Source of the DNA: Cohnella fermenti
GTDB taxonomy: Bacteria; Bacillota; Bacilli; Paenibacillales; Paenibacillaceae
DNA: 64,000 bases
Reading direction: 5' to 3'
Assembly: GCF_004801405.1 (NCBI RefSeq)
Contig: NZ_SSOB01000004.1
Coordinates: forward strand, 62,001-126,000
The notes beneath the pieces were generated by a model that saw only the letters and a list, made by a program, of their open reading frames with translations, ran no database searches and was not told the origin of the DNA. The position numbers and the translations under genes were made by a program. This document shows positions 33,230-43,923 of this stretch, piece by piece. How positions within the stretch are numbered: position 1 is the stretch's first letter; each line of letters starts with the position of its first letter.

Positions 33230-34153
33230 TCATTCCCTCAGCAGATGGCGATCCAGCCAGGGGCCAATAAGCGGCAGCACGTTCTTCGCCTGCATGGCGG
33301 ATGTGTGATCGAGGCCGTCCGACAGGCGCACCTTCCAGCCGAGCGCTTCGAGCTCCTCCCGATGCCGCAGGAGCGGACCGGCAATGTCCACCTGGACGTC
33401 GCCCCAGCGGGCGCCGTAGTCGATCCGGTCGGCGGAGCCTGCGAAGGCGAGGCGGGGACAGCGGATGCGGCTCTGAGCGGCACGGTCGTCAAAGTGCTGC
33501 AGGTGCTCGTACAGAGTGACGAATTGCTCGGTCTGCGCGGCATTCATCGGGATGTCCACGTTCGACCAGTCGTAATCCTCCCAGTTGGAGCTTGCCGCCG
33601 GAGCGGAATCCATAGGGGCCGCGGCGGCAGCGTTCGGGACGGGATGCTCCGGTTCCGGATCGTTAGCGCGCTTCTCCCCTTCGCTCAGGCCGTCGTTCGC
33701 CATCTTGCGGGTCGCTCGGGTGACGGCAAGCATCTCGCGATAAGGGCCGCCGATAGGAGGAAAACCTCCCATGACAAGAGCCGACAGGCGGTCGGTTCGG
33801 ATGGCGAGCTGCAGCCCGCTCAAGGCGAGCCACGAATAGCCGTAATAGGCGAAGCGTTCGGCGCCGGCGGCATCGGCGATGGCAAGGAAGTCGGCGGCGA
33901 TATGGGCCGGCGTCAAGGTGAGCGGCTTCGGGTGCCGCTGCACATGATCTTCATAACCGAAGGCGACGACCCGGAAGCGGTCGCTTAAGCCTTCGATCAA
34001 CGTTCGCCCGAGCGCCGGATCGGCCCCCCAACGCCGCATCTCTTCGGCCTGGGCTCCTTCGACCGGCACGGGGTTAACCGGCAGAAGCACGGTCGGACCG
34101 TCTCCGCGGATCTCGACCGGTATCCGACTTCCGTCATGCAGGGCAGCATCCAT
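33230..34153 (-). CDS. Alpha/beta-fold hydrolase
   Basis: 307 residues. The nucleophile elbow reads YYGYSWLA (S107) where the usual second Gly of GxSxG is replaced; a candidate acid lies in AGSADRIDYG and the histidine in DGLDHTS (H283). A long low-complexity insert (NAAAAAPMDSAPAAS) sits in the lid region. ATG 34153 follows AAGGAGG by 13 nt and starts 16 bp after the stop of the PadR gene, with which it is cotranscribed. Substrate unknown; it is presumably controlled by that PadR protein. Confidence 0.8.
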   Translation of the reverse strand: MDAALHDGSRIPVEIRGDGPTVLLPVNPVPVEGAQAEEMRRWGADPALGRTLIEGLSDRFRVVAFGYEDHVQRHPKPLTLTPAHIAADFLAIADAAGAERFAYYGYSWLALSGLQLAIRTDRLSALVMGGFPPIGGPYREMLAVTRATRKMANDGLSEGEKRANDPEPEHPVPNAAAAAPMDSAPAASSNWEDYDWSNVDIPMNAAQTEQFVTLYEHLQHFDDRAAQSRIRCPRLAFAGSADRIDYGARWGDVQVDIAGPLLRHREELEALGWKVRLSDGLDHTSAMQAKNVLPLIGPWLDRHLLRE

Positions 34154-34169
34154 TCGTTGGAACTCCTCC

Positions 34170-34727
34170 TTATTTTTGCTCATCGATGAAGAGGTAGCTT
34201 CCCGAGCGCAAGGCTTGCAGCAGCGATTCCGTCGAGGCGACGGCATAGTCGAAGTAGCCGACCCACAGCCCGACGAGTTCGGGATGCTTGGACGGATCGG
34301 CGGGAATCGGCTGTGTCGGCAGCGTCCGCAGGAACGATACCGTCGCACGAAGCGAGTCGAGCCGTTCTTCCAGAAGCCGGGCGGCCCGGGCGCGGGGAAG
34401 GAACTCCATGAAGGCGATGCCGGCTGCGACCATCTGGAAGTCGTTGTTCTTCAGCGCCGCTTCCAGCAGACGAATGAATTCTTGCCGGCCTTCCTCCGTG
34501 ATGGCGTACTCGGTGCGAGCGGGGCCAAGCTTGGTCGAGTCCTCCGACGAGGAAGGCTCGATCAAGCCCTGGGAAGCCAGCTTCTCAAGCGCGTGATAGA
34601 TCGAACCCGGCTTCACGCTGGTCCACGTATCGGCTCTCCAGGAGACGAGATCCTGGTGGACGCCGTAGCCGTGCGCAATTCCTCGGCGGGCCAGTGCTCC
34701 GAGAACAAGCAGTCGAGCGGCTGACAT
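34170..34727 (-). CDS. PadR-family transcriptional regulator
   Basis: 185 residues. The winged helix of PadR occupies residues 1-80 (LLVLGALARRGIAHGYGVHQ, VKPGSIYHALEKLASQGLIE, EYAITEEGRQEF), and a C-terminal helical region (residues 90-180) should mediate dimerisation. GGGAGGA lies 9 nt before the ATG. It is the first gene of a two-gene operon with the alpha/beta hydrolase, transcribed from a near-consensus promoter; PadR proteins usually repress their own operon until a phenolic or toxic ligand binds. Ligand unknown. Confidence 0.92.
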   Translation of the reverse strand: MSAARLLVLGALARRGIAHGYGVHQDLVSWRADTWTSVKPGSIYHALEKLASQGLIEPSSSEDSTKLGPARTEYAITEEGRQEFIRLLEAALKNNDFQMVAAGIAFMEFLPRARAARLLEERLDSLRATVSFLRTLPTQPIPADPSKHPELVGLWVGYFDYAVASTESLLQALRSGSYLFIDEQK

Positions 34728-34781
34728 GGGATTGATTCCTCCCGTCTATAGAGGTTTGGTTGGCGGAACGACAGGAGCTTA

Positions 34782-34810
34782 ATTATAGGCAATTTGGTCC
34801 ATCTAGTCAA
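34782..34810 (-). promoter_or_regulatory. Near-consensus sigma-A promoter of the padR-hydrolase operon
   Basis: On the minus strand TTGACT (34805-34810), 17-bp spacer and perfect TATAAT (34782-34787). The strength of the match suggests strong transcription unless repressed. Confidence 0.8.
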
Positions 34811-34852
34811 ATTTGAATAGATGCTTCGCAACAGAGATCTCAAACGAAGGAT

Positions 34853-34881
34853 TTGAACCTTGCGGGCGAGGCTAGTACACT
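34853..34881 (+). promoter_or_regulatory. Promoter of the TIM-barrel isomerase gene
   Basis: TTGAAC (34853-34858), 17-bp spacer, TACACT (34876-34881), 33 bp before the ATG and divergent from the padR promoter. Confidence 0.5.
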
Positions 34882-34913
34882 TAATGAGAGAAGACATGAG
34901 AGGAGCTGTGGTG

Positions 34914-35747
34914 ATGAGACTGGGAACCTCGTTATGGCGAAGCTATGAAGACCCTTCCGACTGGGCGCAGGATATGAAGAGGCACGGCTTCCGGGCGTCC
35001 GTCTGCCCTATCGGCAAGGATGCCGACGACACTGTGGTCGCCGCTTATCTCGATGAGGCCGGGAGGAACGATCTCCTGATCGGCGAGGTCGGGGCATGGT
35101 GCAACCCGATCAGCCCGGACGATGCGGTGCGCAAGGCTGCGCTGGAGCATTGCAAGGGGCAGCTCGCCTTGGCCGAGAGACTGGGAGCGCTATGCTGCGT
35201 CAATATCGCCGGCTCGCGGGGAGAGCAGTGGGACGGGCCGCATCCGGACAACTTCTCGGACGCCACGTTCGCGCTGATTGTGGACTCCGTGCGGGAGGTC
35301 ATCGACGCGGTGAAGCCGCGCAGCACGTTCTATACGCTGGAGACGATGCCATGGGTGTTCCCCGACTCGGCGGACTCCTACCTGAAGCTTATCCGGGCGA
35401 TCGACCGTCCGGCGTTCGCGGTCCATCTCGATCCGGTCAACATGGTCAGCAGCCCGCGGGTGTTCTATCGGAACGGGGACATGATCCGCGACTTTTTCGC
35501 CAAGCTTGGACCCTATATCAAGAACTGCCATGCGAAGGATATCGCGCTGGCCGGCCGCCTGACGGTACATCTCGATGAGAAAATCCCGGGGCAAGGAGCA
35601 CTCGACTACCGAACGTTCTTGACGGAGCTGCACAAGCTCGATCCGGACATCCCGCTCATTATCGAGCATCTGTCCAAGGAAGAGGAGTATGCGGAAGCCG
35701 CAGGCTACATTCGCCGGACCGCCGAGAGCTTAAGCATTCCTCTGTAA
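34914..35747 (+). CDS. Sugar phosphate isomerase/epimerase family protein (xylose isomerase-like TIM barrel)
   Basis: 277 residues. The AP_endonuc_2/xylose isomerase-like barrel shows TLETMPWVFPDSADSYLKLI (metal-ligand Glu), VHLDPVNMVSSPR (metal-ligand Asp/His region) and CHAKDI, then PLIIEHLS near the C-terminus with another acidic ligand. Such enzymes interconvert keto sugars or inositol derivatives using a divalent metal. GAGAGGAGC precedes the ATG at 34914. It is monocistronic, ended by a strong terminator. Substrate cannot be assigned. Confidence 0.85.
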   Translation: MRLGTSLWRSYEDPSDWAQDMKRHGFRASVCPIGKDADDTVVAAYLDEAGRNDLLIGEVGAWCNPISPDDAVRKAALEHCKGQLALAERLGALCCVNIAGSRGEQWDGPHPDNFSDATFALIVDSVREVIDAVKPRSTFYTLETMPWVFPDSADSYLKLIRAIDRPAFAVHLDPVNMVSSPRVFYRNGDMIRDFFAKLGPYIKNCHAKDIALAGRLTVHLDEKIPGQGALDYRTFLTELHKLDPDIPLIIEHLSKEEEYAEAAGYIRRTAESLSIPL

Positions 35748-35766
35748 GCAGCCATATAAATGAAAA

Positions 35767-35788
35767 AAAGGGGGCGGAAGCCCCCTTT
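35767..35788. terminator. Bidirectional terminator
   Basis: AAAGGGGGC-GGAA-GCCCCCTTT is a perfect stem with A-run and T-run on either side, placed between the convergent isomerase and glutamate dehydrogenase genes. Confidence 0.9.
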
Positions 35789-35839
35789 AACTATTATCCA
35801 TTATTCAAGCGCTCTATGTCTTGGCGTATAAGCTTAAAC

Positions 35840-37246
<1,407 letters not shown>

Positions 37247-37397
37247 TTATTTGCACATTCTATCAGCATATTCGCTTCCCGTGAATCCATAGGCCTATAG
37301 AAATATTTTTTCGGGCATTAATAAAACTTTTATATAATATTCAAAAACCCTATAGTTACTGAATAATTATACTGTTGAAAGTCGCTAAAATAAGAAA

Positions 37398-37428
37398 AAC
37401 CAAGCCTTACGTTGAATAAGGCTTGGTT
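37398..37428 (-). terminator. Terminator of the diaminopimelate dehydrogenase gene
   Basis: Perfect 12-bp stem (37398-37409 with 37417-37428, arm AACCAAGCCTTA), 7-nt loop, and on the minus strand a TTTTTCTTATTTT tail. Confidence 0.92.
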
Positions 37429-37461
37429 GTGAAACTAGAGGAAAGACAGGGCTGTCCGTTC

Positions 37462-38445
37462 TTACAGAAGCTCCTTGCGAAGCTGTTCCGGCGACTTCGG
37501 CGACAGGTAACCCGGAGCGATGTCGAATACGGTCTTCGCACCCTTGGCGCCTTCGCCTGCGAGGCGATGGGCGGCGCGGGCATAGGCCGTCAGCACGCTG
37601 GCGGTGAATTCCGGGTTGCTCTCAAGCTTGAGGGAGTACTCGATAATCTGGCGCGTATTCTTGCCCGTTACGCCGCTGCGGATCACGAAGCCGCCGTGCG
37701 GCATCTCGGAATGATCGCGGCGCAGCTCCTCTTCGCTGATGAACGTCACGGTCGTGTCGTAGTCGGAGAAGTAGTTCGGCATGGAGACGATCTCTTGGCG
37801 AATCTTGTCTTGGTCCGCGCCTTCCTCGGCGACCACGTAGCAGTCGCGGATATGCTTGTCCCGGGTGGACAGCTCCGGCGTCTCGCCGCCGCGAATGCGG
37901 TTGATGACTTCTTCGGAAGGAACGGTATATTGAACGCCGCCCTTGACGCCCGCCACGCGGCGGATTGCGTCGGAGTGGCCTTGGCTGACGCCCTTGCCCC
38001 AGAACGTGTAGTCCGTGCCTTCGCTCAGGATCGATTCCGCCATGAGGCGGTTGATCGAGAAGAGGCCCGGGTCCCAGCCGGTGGAGATGACGGCGATCGT
38101 GCCCGCCGTGACGGCGGCGTCGTTCACGCGCTCGAAGTATTCCGGAATTTTCGCATGCGTATCGAAGCTGTCGACGGTGTTGAACAGCTTGGCGAATTCC
38201 GGTCCTTGCTCCGGTAGGTCGGTTGCCGAACCGCCGCACAGAATCATAACGTCAATCTTGCCTTGGAAGCTCTCGGCATCGGAGATTCGGAAGAAGCTCA
38301 GCCCTTGCTCGGAAGCGAATGCGGCCGGGTCGCGGCGGGTGAAGATGCCGACCAGCTCCATGTCCGGATTCTGACCGATCGCGGATACGACTCCCCGTCC
38401 CAGATTGCCGTACCCTACGATGCCTACCTTGATCTTGCTGCTCAT
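37462..38445 (-). CDS. ddh: meso-Diaminopimelate D-dehydrogenase
   Basis: 327 residues, the typical Ddh length. It makes meso-diaminopimelate directly from tetrahydrodipicolinate with ammonium and NADPH, for lysine and peptidoglycan. The Rossmann loop is KVGIVGYGNLGRGVVSAI; STGWDPGLFSINRLMAE, WGKGVSQGHSDAIRRVAGV and MPHGGFVIRSG are family signatures. The ATG at 38445 follows GGGAGG. Monocistronic with its own promoter and terminator. Its neighbour glutamate dehydrogenase also fixes ammonium, but each has separate transcription signals. Confidence 0.93.
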   Translation of the reverse strand: MSSKIKVGIVGYGNLGRGVVSAIGQNPDMELVGIFTRRDPAAFASEQGLSFFRISDAESFQGKIDVMILCGGSATDLPEQGPEFAKLFNTVDSFDTHAKIPEYFERVNDAAVTAGTIAVISTGWDPGLFSINRLMAESILSEGTDYTFWGKGVSQGHSDAIRRVAGVKGGVQYTVPSEEVINRIRGGETPELSTRDKHIRDCYVVAEEGADQDKIRQEIVSMPNYFSDYDTTVTFISEEELRRDHSEMPHGGFVIRSGVTGKNTRQIIEYSLKLESNPEFTASVLTAYARAAHRLAGEGAKGAKTVFDIAPGYLSPKSPEQLRKELL

Positions 38446-38480
38446 TGTGTTTCCTCCCAATTTTCTTGTGCATTTTCACT

Positions 38481-38509
38481 ATTATAACGTGCTGTTTCTG
38501 GCTTAACAA
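38481..38509 (-). promoter_or_regulatory. Sigma-A promoter of the ddh gene
   Basis: On the minus strand TTGTTA (38504-38509), 17-bp spacer, perfect TATAAT (38481-38486), 35 bp before the ATG. Confidence 0.7.
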
Positions 38510-38616
38510 TTATAAGAATCAAACAAAATTTTGCAAGACGGGTTCCTGCGTGCCCGGATGGCGGGGGGAACGGGGGATCGCGCGGCCGCTTCGCGGCGAT
38601 CTTCCTTGCCCGGTTC

Positions 38617-40962
38617 TTACTCGGCCGAGCTTCTCCCTGCGCCGCCGTTCCATTGGCGATACTCGGTCGGCGTCATGCCGTACACCTTCTTGAAGTTGCG
38701 AAGGAAGCTGGAGAAGTTGGTGTAGCCGACCTGTTCGGCGATGTCGTTCAGCTTCAGCGGAGTGTCCAGCAGCAAGCCGCCGGCGGCGCGCATCCGCTCT
38801 TCGATCAGATAGTCGACGAAGTTGCCGCCCGTGTGCTCCTTGAACAGCCGGCTCAAGTAATTCGGGCTGATGCCGAACAGGTCGGCCAGGAAGTTCACCG
38901 AGATGCCGCTCTGCGCGTAGTGCAGCTTGATATAAGCCTTAATCGCCTCGACCAGCTCCTGCGTCTTCTTGCGGCTGCTTCTCTTCTCGCTCCACGCGGA
39001 GATGACCCGCAGCACAAGGTCGCGGACGATGTCGTTCATCTCGCGGGCCGTCTCGCATTGCCGGAAGCGGGCGAGCAGCGTGTCCCGCTCCGCGAGAAAC
39101 GGCTCGTCCAGGCCTGAAGCGGCTGCGGATCGCAGCGCTTCGAGAACGACCTGCAGGTAGAGCTGGATCAGCATGTCCTTCGACAGATTGCATCCGGTTG
39201 CGTTGGCCAGAAGCTGGCCGGACAGCCGCTCCGCCTCGTTCGCATCCGCTTGCTTGACCGCCGACACCAGCAAGTCGACGGTCTCCAGCACCTCCATCAA
39301 GGCGCGGCTGTTCCAATCCCCGGCAACTCCGGACGTCAGGAGGGAGTCGGGACCGGTTAACATTTTGCACGATAGGAAGGTCGCCGATTCCAGGTAGGAG
39401 GTGCGGATGTCGCGGAAGTCCTCGTAGCGGGTGCCGATTCCGATGCAGATGGTCCGCTTGAAGTTGATCTTGATGTATTCCTTCAGCCGACTTCCGAACC
39501 GCTTCGCTATATCGTCGTAATCGTCTTCCTCGCGTTCCCCGAAGCTTAAGATCATGACGGACTGGGAGTCGTTGATCTGAACGGCCGCCCCCTTGAGAGC
39601 CTCGTCCATGGTCTGCAGCGTCTCCTCAGCGACGTTGCAGAGCCCGTACAGGTAGAGGTGCAAATCTCCGGTCTGGCGGGTCTCGGGACTGTTGTCGAAT
39701 TCCATCGTCAGCGCGATATAATGCTTGGGATACAGCTCGACGCCGACGTGCTTCAGCAGCGGCTCCGCCGCCTCGAACCGGGTCCTGCTGCCGTTGAGCA
39801 TATCGAACATGATCTGCAGCTTAAGCGCGGGCAGGCTCTCGTGCAGTTGCTTCTCCGCGCTGGAATAGCCGGTGAACACCTGCTGGATTCTCGATTGCAG
39901 ATCGACATAGGAGATGACTCCGGGCCGGGGGGCCTGTCCGTCGCCGGAATCGCGGTAATGGCGCAGCGCCAGCTCCTCGAGCTTGACGACGAAGTGCTCC
40001 ATCGGCTTGAACCAGCGGCGATTGACGAAGATCGTCGCGGCGATGGCGATAAGCGCCATCAGGCAGGCAAGGCCGATCAATAGGTTGCGCGCCGCCAGAG
40101 ACAGCTTGTCGAGCTGCTTCTGGGAGACGACGTAGACGAGCGTCCAGTCCGAGTAGGAGGAGTGCTGGTAGAAGATCAGATTCCTCCCGTTCGACGTTCG
40201 CTCTTCGACGAAGCCTCCGCCTGCCCGTTCCAGCACCTCGCGGCTGTAGCTCTGGTCCCGGATGCTGCGGTGAATCATCGAAGGGTCCTTATGGGACAGG
40301 ATCGTTCCTTCGCGGTCGACCAGGAAGACGTTGTAGCTGTCTCCGAATTGCAGATCCCCGAACATGTCGGAGATGCTCTTCTCGTTAATCTGGGCGATGA
40401 CGACTCCGCTTGCCGCGCGCGGGCTTGCCGTGAACGGGTAATAGCGGATCATCAGGAAGTCGCGGACCGCCGCTCCCCCGTTCTCCGGGGAAGGGAACGC
40501 CGACCACTTGTCGGCCTTCGGGCCGTCCAGGAAGCCGCGAATCCAGCCCATCCCTTCGAATTGCTCCAGGCTTGAATAGCTCGAAGGGGAGACCAGCTTG
40601 CCGCTGCGCGCCGAATAGAGCAGCACGGTCTTCATATCGAAGTTCGACGCCAGAACGGAGCCGAGCCGATCCTGCAACTGCGACACCTCAAGCAAGTATT
40701 CGGGCGAGTCGGAGGCGGGATTATCGAAGAAGGAGTAGGCGTTGCCGACGCGAAGGAAGTTCAGGACGGTCAGGTCGATCTCCTGCAGCGTGCTGTCGAC
40801 CCGCTTGCTGATCTGGCTCAGCACGTTCTGGTTGGAGCTGACGACCTGCGTCTTGAGCTGCTTCTCCGAGCTTGCGTAATTCAGGACAACCGTCGTCAGG
40901 ATGATGAGGAAGAACAACGCGATGTAGACGAGCTGCAGCTTGACGGATAGTTTTCTTCTCAT
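38617..40962 (-). CDS. Membrane-bound AraC-family regulator with extracellular sensor
   Basis: 781 residues. Membrane helices at about 9-28 and 292-313 bracket a Cache-like extracellular domain; a cytoplasmic region of ~350 residues leads to a C-terminal AraC domain (about 675-772) with ISVNFLADLFGISPNYLSRLF and LNDIAEQVGYTNFSSFLRNF. There is no kinase domain, so one protein both senses and binds DNA, as in many Paenibacillus glycan loci. It diverges from the solute-binding protein gene at 41223 across 260 bp and is the likely activator of locus 3, in parallel with the separate two-component pair at 50773-54158. Confidence 0.9.
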   Translation of the reverse strand: MRRKLSVKLQLVYIALFFLIILTTVVLNYASSEKQLKTQVVSSNQNVLSQISKRVDSTLQEIDLTVLNFLRVGNAYSFFDNPASDSPEYLLEVSQLQDRLGSVLASNFDMKTVLLYSARSGKLVSPSSYSSLEQFEGMGWIRGFLDGPKADKWSAFPSPENGGAAVRDFLMIRYYPFTASPRAASGVVIAQINEKSISDMFGDLQFGDSYNVFLVDREGTILSHKDPSMIHRSIRDQSYSREVLERAGGGFVEERTSNGRNLIFYQHSSYSDWTLVYVVSQKQLDKLSLAARNLLIGLACLMALIAIAATIFVNRRWFKPMEHFVVKLEELALRHYRDSGDGQAPRPGVISYVDLQSRIQQVFTGYSSAEKQLHESLPALKLQIMFDMLNGSRTRFEAAEPLLKHVGVELYPKHYIALTMEFDNSPETRQTGDLHLYLYGLCNVAEETLQTMDEALKGAAVQINDSQSVMILSFGEREEDDYDDIAKRFGSRLKEYIKINFKRTICIGIGTRYEDFRDIRTSYLESATFLSCKMLTGPDSLLTSGVAGDWNSRALMEVLETVDLLVSAVKQADANEAERLSGQLLANATGCNLSKDMLIQLYLQVVLEALRSAAASGLDEPFLAERDTLLARFRQCETAREMNDIVRDLVLRVISAWSEKRSSRKKTQELVEAIKAYIKLHYAQSGISVNFLADLFGISPNYLSRLFKEHTGGNFVDYLIEERMRAAGGLLLDTPLKLNDIAEQVGYTNFSSFLRNFKKVYGMTPTEYRQWNGGAGRSSAE

Positions 40963-41222
40963 GCCGTTCTCCCCTCTCCCAACCTCTGCCGTGTAAAATG
41001 GACTCTACGATTATATGACAACAAGAGTGCGGGCAGCGAGTGTCAGAATCTATGCCGGGGTAGCGAATTCCGCAAAAACCCGCGTTCGACAGCCATTCAT
41101 ACCCGATTGTAGATTGTGCAACTGGCCGCCGCAGCGCCCGCCCGGCTATATTGGGGTTGCGGACGGCGCAGAGCCGCATGAAGCCTTATCGGATCGATTA
41201 TACAAAACGGAGGTCAGGCGAA

Positions 41223-42908
41223 GTGAACGAGATCAACAACAGCAGCGAGATCAACAACAGCAGCGAGAGCAACGAAAGCAAGCGAATCGGCAGACGAATC
41301 GGCAGGCAGGCCGGAAGGGGCACGCGGATCGGAAGGAGCGCGCTCTCCCTCGCGGCGCTTGCGCTTGCGGGAACGGCGGTGTTGGCCGGCTGCAGCTCGG
41401 AGAACACGGATTCGAACAACAAGGAAGCGGCCGAGGGGGCGCCTTCGGAGCAGGCAAGCGCCAGCGCGTCGCTGCCGATGAAGGTGACCGCTTCGATCTA
41501 CGACCGCGGCGCGGTAGCCGCCGGGGAAGGCACTTACGAGGACAATCGCTGGACGAAGTACATTAACGACAATTCCGGCGTTCAGGTCAGTTGGGTGCCG
41601 ATTCCGCGCAACCAGGAAGCCGACAAGTTCAACGTGCTGATCGCTTCCGGCCAGGCTCCGGAATTGCTCGCGACATACAATCGGGACTTCATCGTGCGCT
41701 GGGCCAGCGAAGGCGCCATTCAGCCGATCGACGATTACATCGAGAAGTACAGCACAAGCTACAAGGCTTATCTCGAGGAGCATCCGGAGCTGAAGCCGTA
41801 CCTGACGCTCGAGGACGGCAAGATGTACGCGATCGCCTCCCTGCGGCCGACCCGCGCCAACACCGCAATCTTCATCCGCCAGGATTGGCTCGACAAGCTC
41901 GGGCTGTCCATGCCGACGACGGTGGACGAACTGGTCGAGGTGGCGAAGGCGTTCCGCGACAACGATCCGGACGGCAACGGCCAGAAGGACACGATTCCGA
42001 TGGCGATGTCCACCTCCTATATGGCGATTACGGACGACTGGTTCATGGCCCGCAGCGGCGAATGGTTCGTGGAAGACGGCAAGGTTGTCCAGAGCTTCTT
42101 CACCGGCCGCTACGAGGCGGCGCTCGACTTCCGCCAACTGGCCTACAAGGAGGAGCTCGTCGACAAGGAGTTCGCGACGGACAAGGAGTTCTCGCGTCAG
42201 AAGCAGCTCTGGACGACGGGAAGAGCGGGCATCTTCTTCAGCAACGTGAACATGGACAACACGATGAGCGATCTGCGGAAGAACGATCCGAACGCCAAGC
42301 TGTCCGTCGTTCCGCCGCTTGAGACGGAATACGGAACGAACGGCTATCAGCTCGAGGTTCCGAACCATCTGCTGACCGCCTTCAACAAGGACTTGAAGAA
42401 CCCGCAGGCGGCCATCAAGCTCGTCGACTGGCTGATCGACGAGGGCTGGGAGCCGCTGACGTACGGCACCGAAGGCGAGCACTACGAGATGAAGGACGGC
42501 ATCCCGGTCACGCTCGACCTCGACAAGTACAAGACGGAGGTCAGCTACGCGTCCGAATACCGGCTTGTCCAGCAGGAGCGGATGACGCCGGAATACGTGA
42601 CGGCCCGCGCGGGCGAGGACCCGAACGATCAGGATCTGGCCGCGCTGAAGAGCACGATTATCCGCAACTCCGAATCGTATGACTTCCGCAAGGACTTCCC
42701 GTACGTTCCCCCGGTCGCCGAGTATTCGACCATCGCCACCCAATTCGAGGCGAAGTGGAAGGAGATCAACACTCGTGCGGCGATGACCGGCATAAGCGCG
42801 GCGGAAGCCGTCAAGGACATCCGTCAAGCGTGGGAGAGCCTGGGCGGCGAGCAGGCGACGGCCAAGGTTCAGGCCTGGTACGATGCCAATAAAGATAAGC
42901 TGCAATAA
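41223..42908 (+). CDS. ABC transporter solute-binding lipoprotein (LipO type) with extended n-region
   Basis: 561 residues. Lipobox LAGC with the modified cysteine at 57, unusually far from the start: the first 39 residues contain the duplicated block EINNSS and an Arg/Gly-rich stretch (RIGRRIGRQAGRGTRIGRS). The mature part is a long family 1 binding fold with PDGNGQKDTIPMAMS, typical of LipO/LplA-like proteins that bind oligosaccharides. GTG 41223 is 7 nt after GGAGGTCA, and no internal start with a good ribosome site was seen. First gene of the apparent galactan or pectin transport operon. Confidence 0.88.
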   Translation: MNEINNSSEINNSSESNESKRIGRRIGRQAGRGTRIGRSALSLAALALAGTAVLAGCSSENTDSNNKEAAEGAPSEQASASASLPMKVTASIYDRGAVAAGEGTYEDNRWTKYINDNSGVQVSWVPIPRNQEADKFNVLIASGQAPELLATYNRDFIVRWASEGAIQPIDDYIEKYSTSYKAYLEEHPELKPYLTLEDGKMYAIASLRPTRANTAIFIRQDWLDKLGLSMPTTVDELVEVAKAFRDNDPDGNGQKDTIPMAMSTSYMAITDDWFMARSGEWFVEDGKVVQSFFTGRYEAALDFRQLAYKEELVDKEFATDKEFSRQKQLWTTGRAGIFFSNVNMDNTMSDLRKNDPNAKLSVVPPLETEYGTNGYQLEVPNHLLTAFNKDLKNPQAAIKLVDWLIDEGWEPLTYGTEGEHYEMKDGIPVTLDLDKYKTEVSYASEYRLVQQERMTPEYVTARAGEDPNDQDLAALKSTIIRNSESYDFRKDFPYVPPVAEYSTIATQFEAKWKEINTRAAMTGISAAEAVKDIRQAWESLGGEQATAKVQAWYDANKDKLQ

Positions 42909-42948
42909 GCGGACAGGCTGAACTAAAGAGATTGGAGTGGAAGACCCG

Positions 42949-43923
42949 ATGAGCAGCATGAGAGGGGAGCGGATGCTCGGACGGGCCGCCTTGCCGGCGG
43001 CCTCCGTCCCGAAGACGCGGCGCTCCCGGCTTCGCGACGTATACCGCGACCGTTACTTGTATGTATTCCTGCTTCCGGCATTGGCTTACTTTATCGTGTT
43101 CAAGTATGTCACCTTGTTCGGGGAGACGATCGCCTTCAAGAATTACCGCTTGCTGGACGGAATCTGGGGCAGCGAGTGGGTCGGCCTGAAGCACTTCCGG
43201 ACGCTGTTCAACAGCGAGGACTTCTGGCATGTGCTCGGCAATACGCTGCTGCTGAACGTCTATCATCTCGCGTTCGCCTTCCCCGCGCCGATCGTGCTGG
43301 CGCTCTTGCTTAACGAGGTGCGCGCGGAATGGTTCAAGCGGGCGGTGCAGAACCTGCTGTATCTGCCGTTCTTCATCTCCTGGGTTGTGCTGGGCGGCAT
43401 GATCGTGTCGCTGCTCTCGCCTTCGACCGGGGTGGTGAACGCGCTGCTCGGCCTGTTCGGGGTGGAGCCGATCTACTTCATGACGAGCTCCGTCTGGTGG
43501 CCGGTCGTCTTCATCGTCTCGACCATCTGGCAGAGCGCCGGTTGGGGAACGATCATCTATATGGCAGCGATGGCAGCGATCGACCCCGGGCTGTACGAGG
43601 CGGCCAAGATGGACGGGGCGGGGAGGCTTCGCCAGGTGTGGCATATTACGCTGCCCGGCATCCGGGGAACGATCGCCGTGCTGCTCGTCCTGCAGATGGG
43701 CAAGATGATGGACGTCGGCTTCGAGCACGTGTACAACTTGCAGAACGCAGCCGTGTTCAGCGTCTCCGACGTCATCAGCACGTACGTCTACCGCATCGGA
43801 CTGCAGAATGCGCAATACAGTCTCGCGACGGCGGTCGGCTTGTTCCAGGGAGTGATCGGCCTGATTCTGGTGCTGATCGTGAACAAGACCGTGAAGAAGC
43901 TGGGGGAGGGAGGCTTATGGTGA
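42949..43923 (+). CDS. Sugar ABC transporter permease, LplB-like
   Basis: 324 residues with six predicted membrane helices after a ~30-residue basic N-terminus. The LplB type is recognised by RDRYLYVFLLPALAYFIVFK, FKNYRLLDGIWGSEWVGL and the EAA loop EAAKMDGAGRLRQVWHITLP. GGAGTGG precedes the ATG by 8 nt. The last 7 bp overlap the next permease gene. LplB/YtcP-type pairs import complex plant oligosaccharides; the exact one is not shown. Confidence 0.92.
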   Translation: MSSMRGERMLGRAALPAASVPKTRRSRLRDVYRDRYLYVFLLPALAYFIVFKYVTLFGETIAFKNYRLLDGIWGSEWVGLKHFRTLFNSEDFWHVLGNTLLLNVYHLAFAFPAPIVLALLLNEVRAEWFKRAVQNLLYLPFFISWVVLGGMIVSLLSPSTGVVNALLGLFGVEPIYFMTSSVWWPVVFIVSTIWQSAGWGTIIYMAAMAAIDPGLYEAAKMDGAGRLRQVWHITLPGIRGTIAVLLVLQMGKMMDVGFEHVYNLQNAAVFSVSDVISTYVYRIGLQNAQYSLATAVGLFQGVIGLILVLIVNKTVKKLGEGGLW

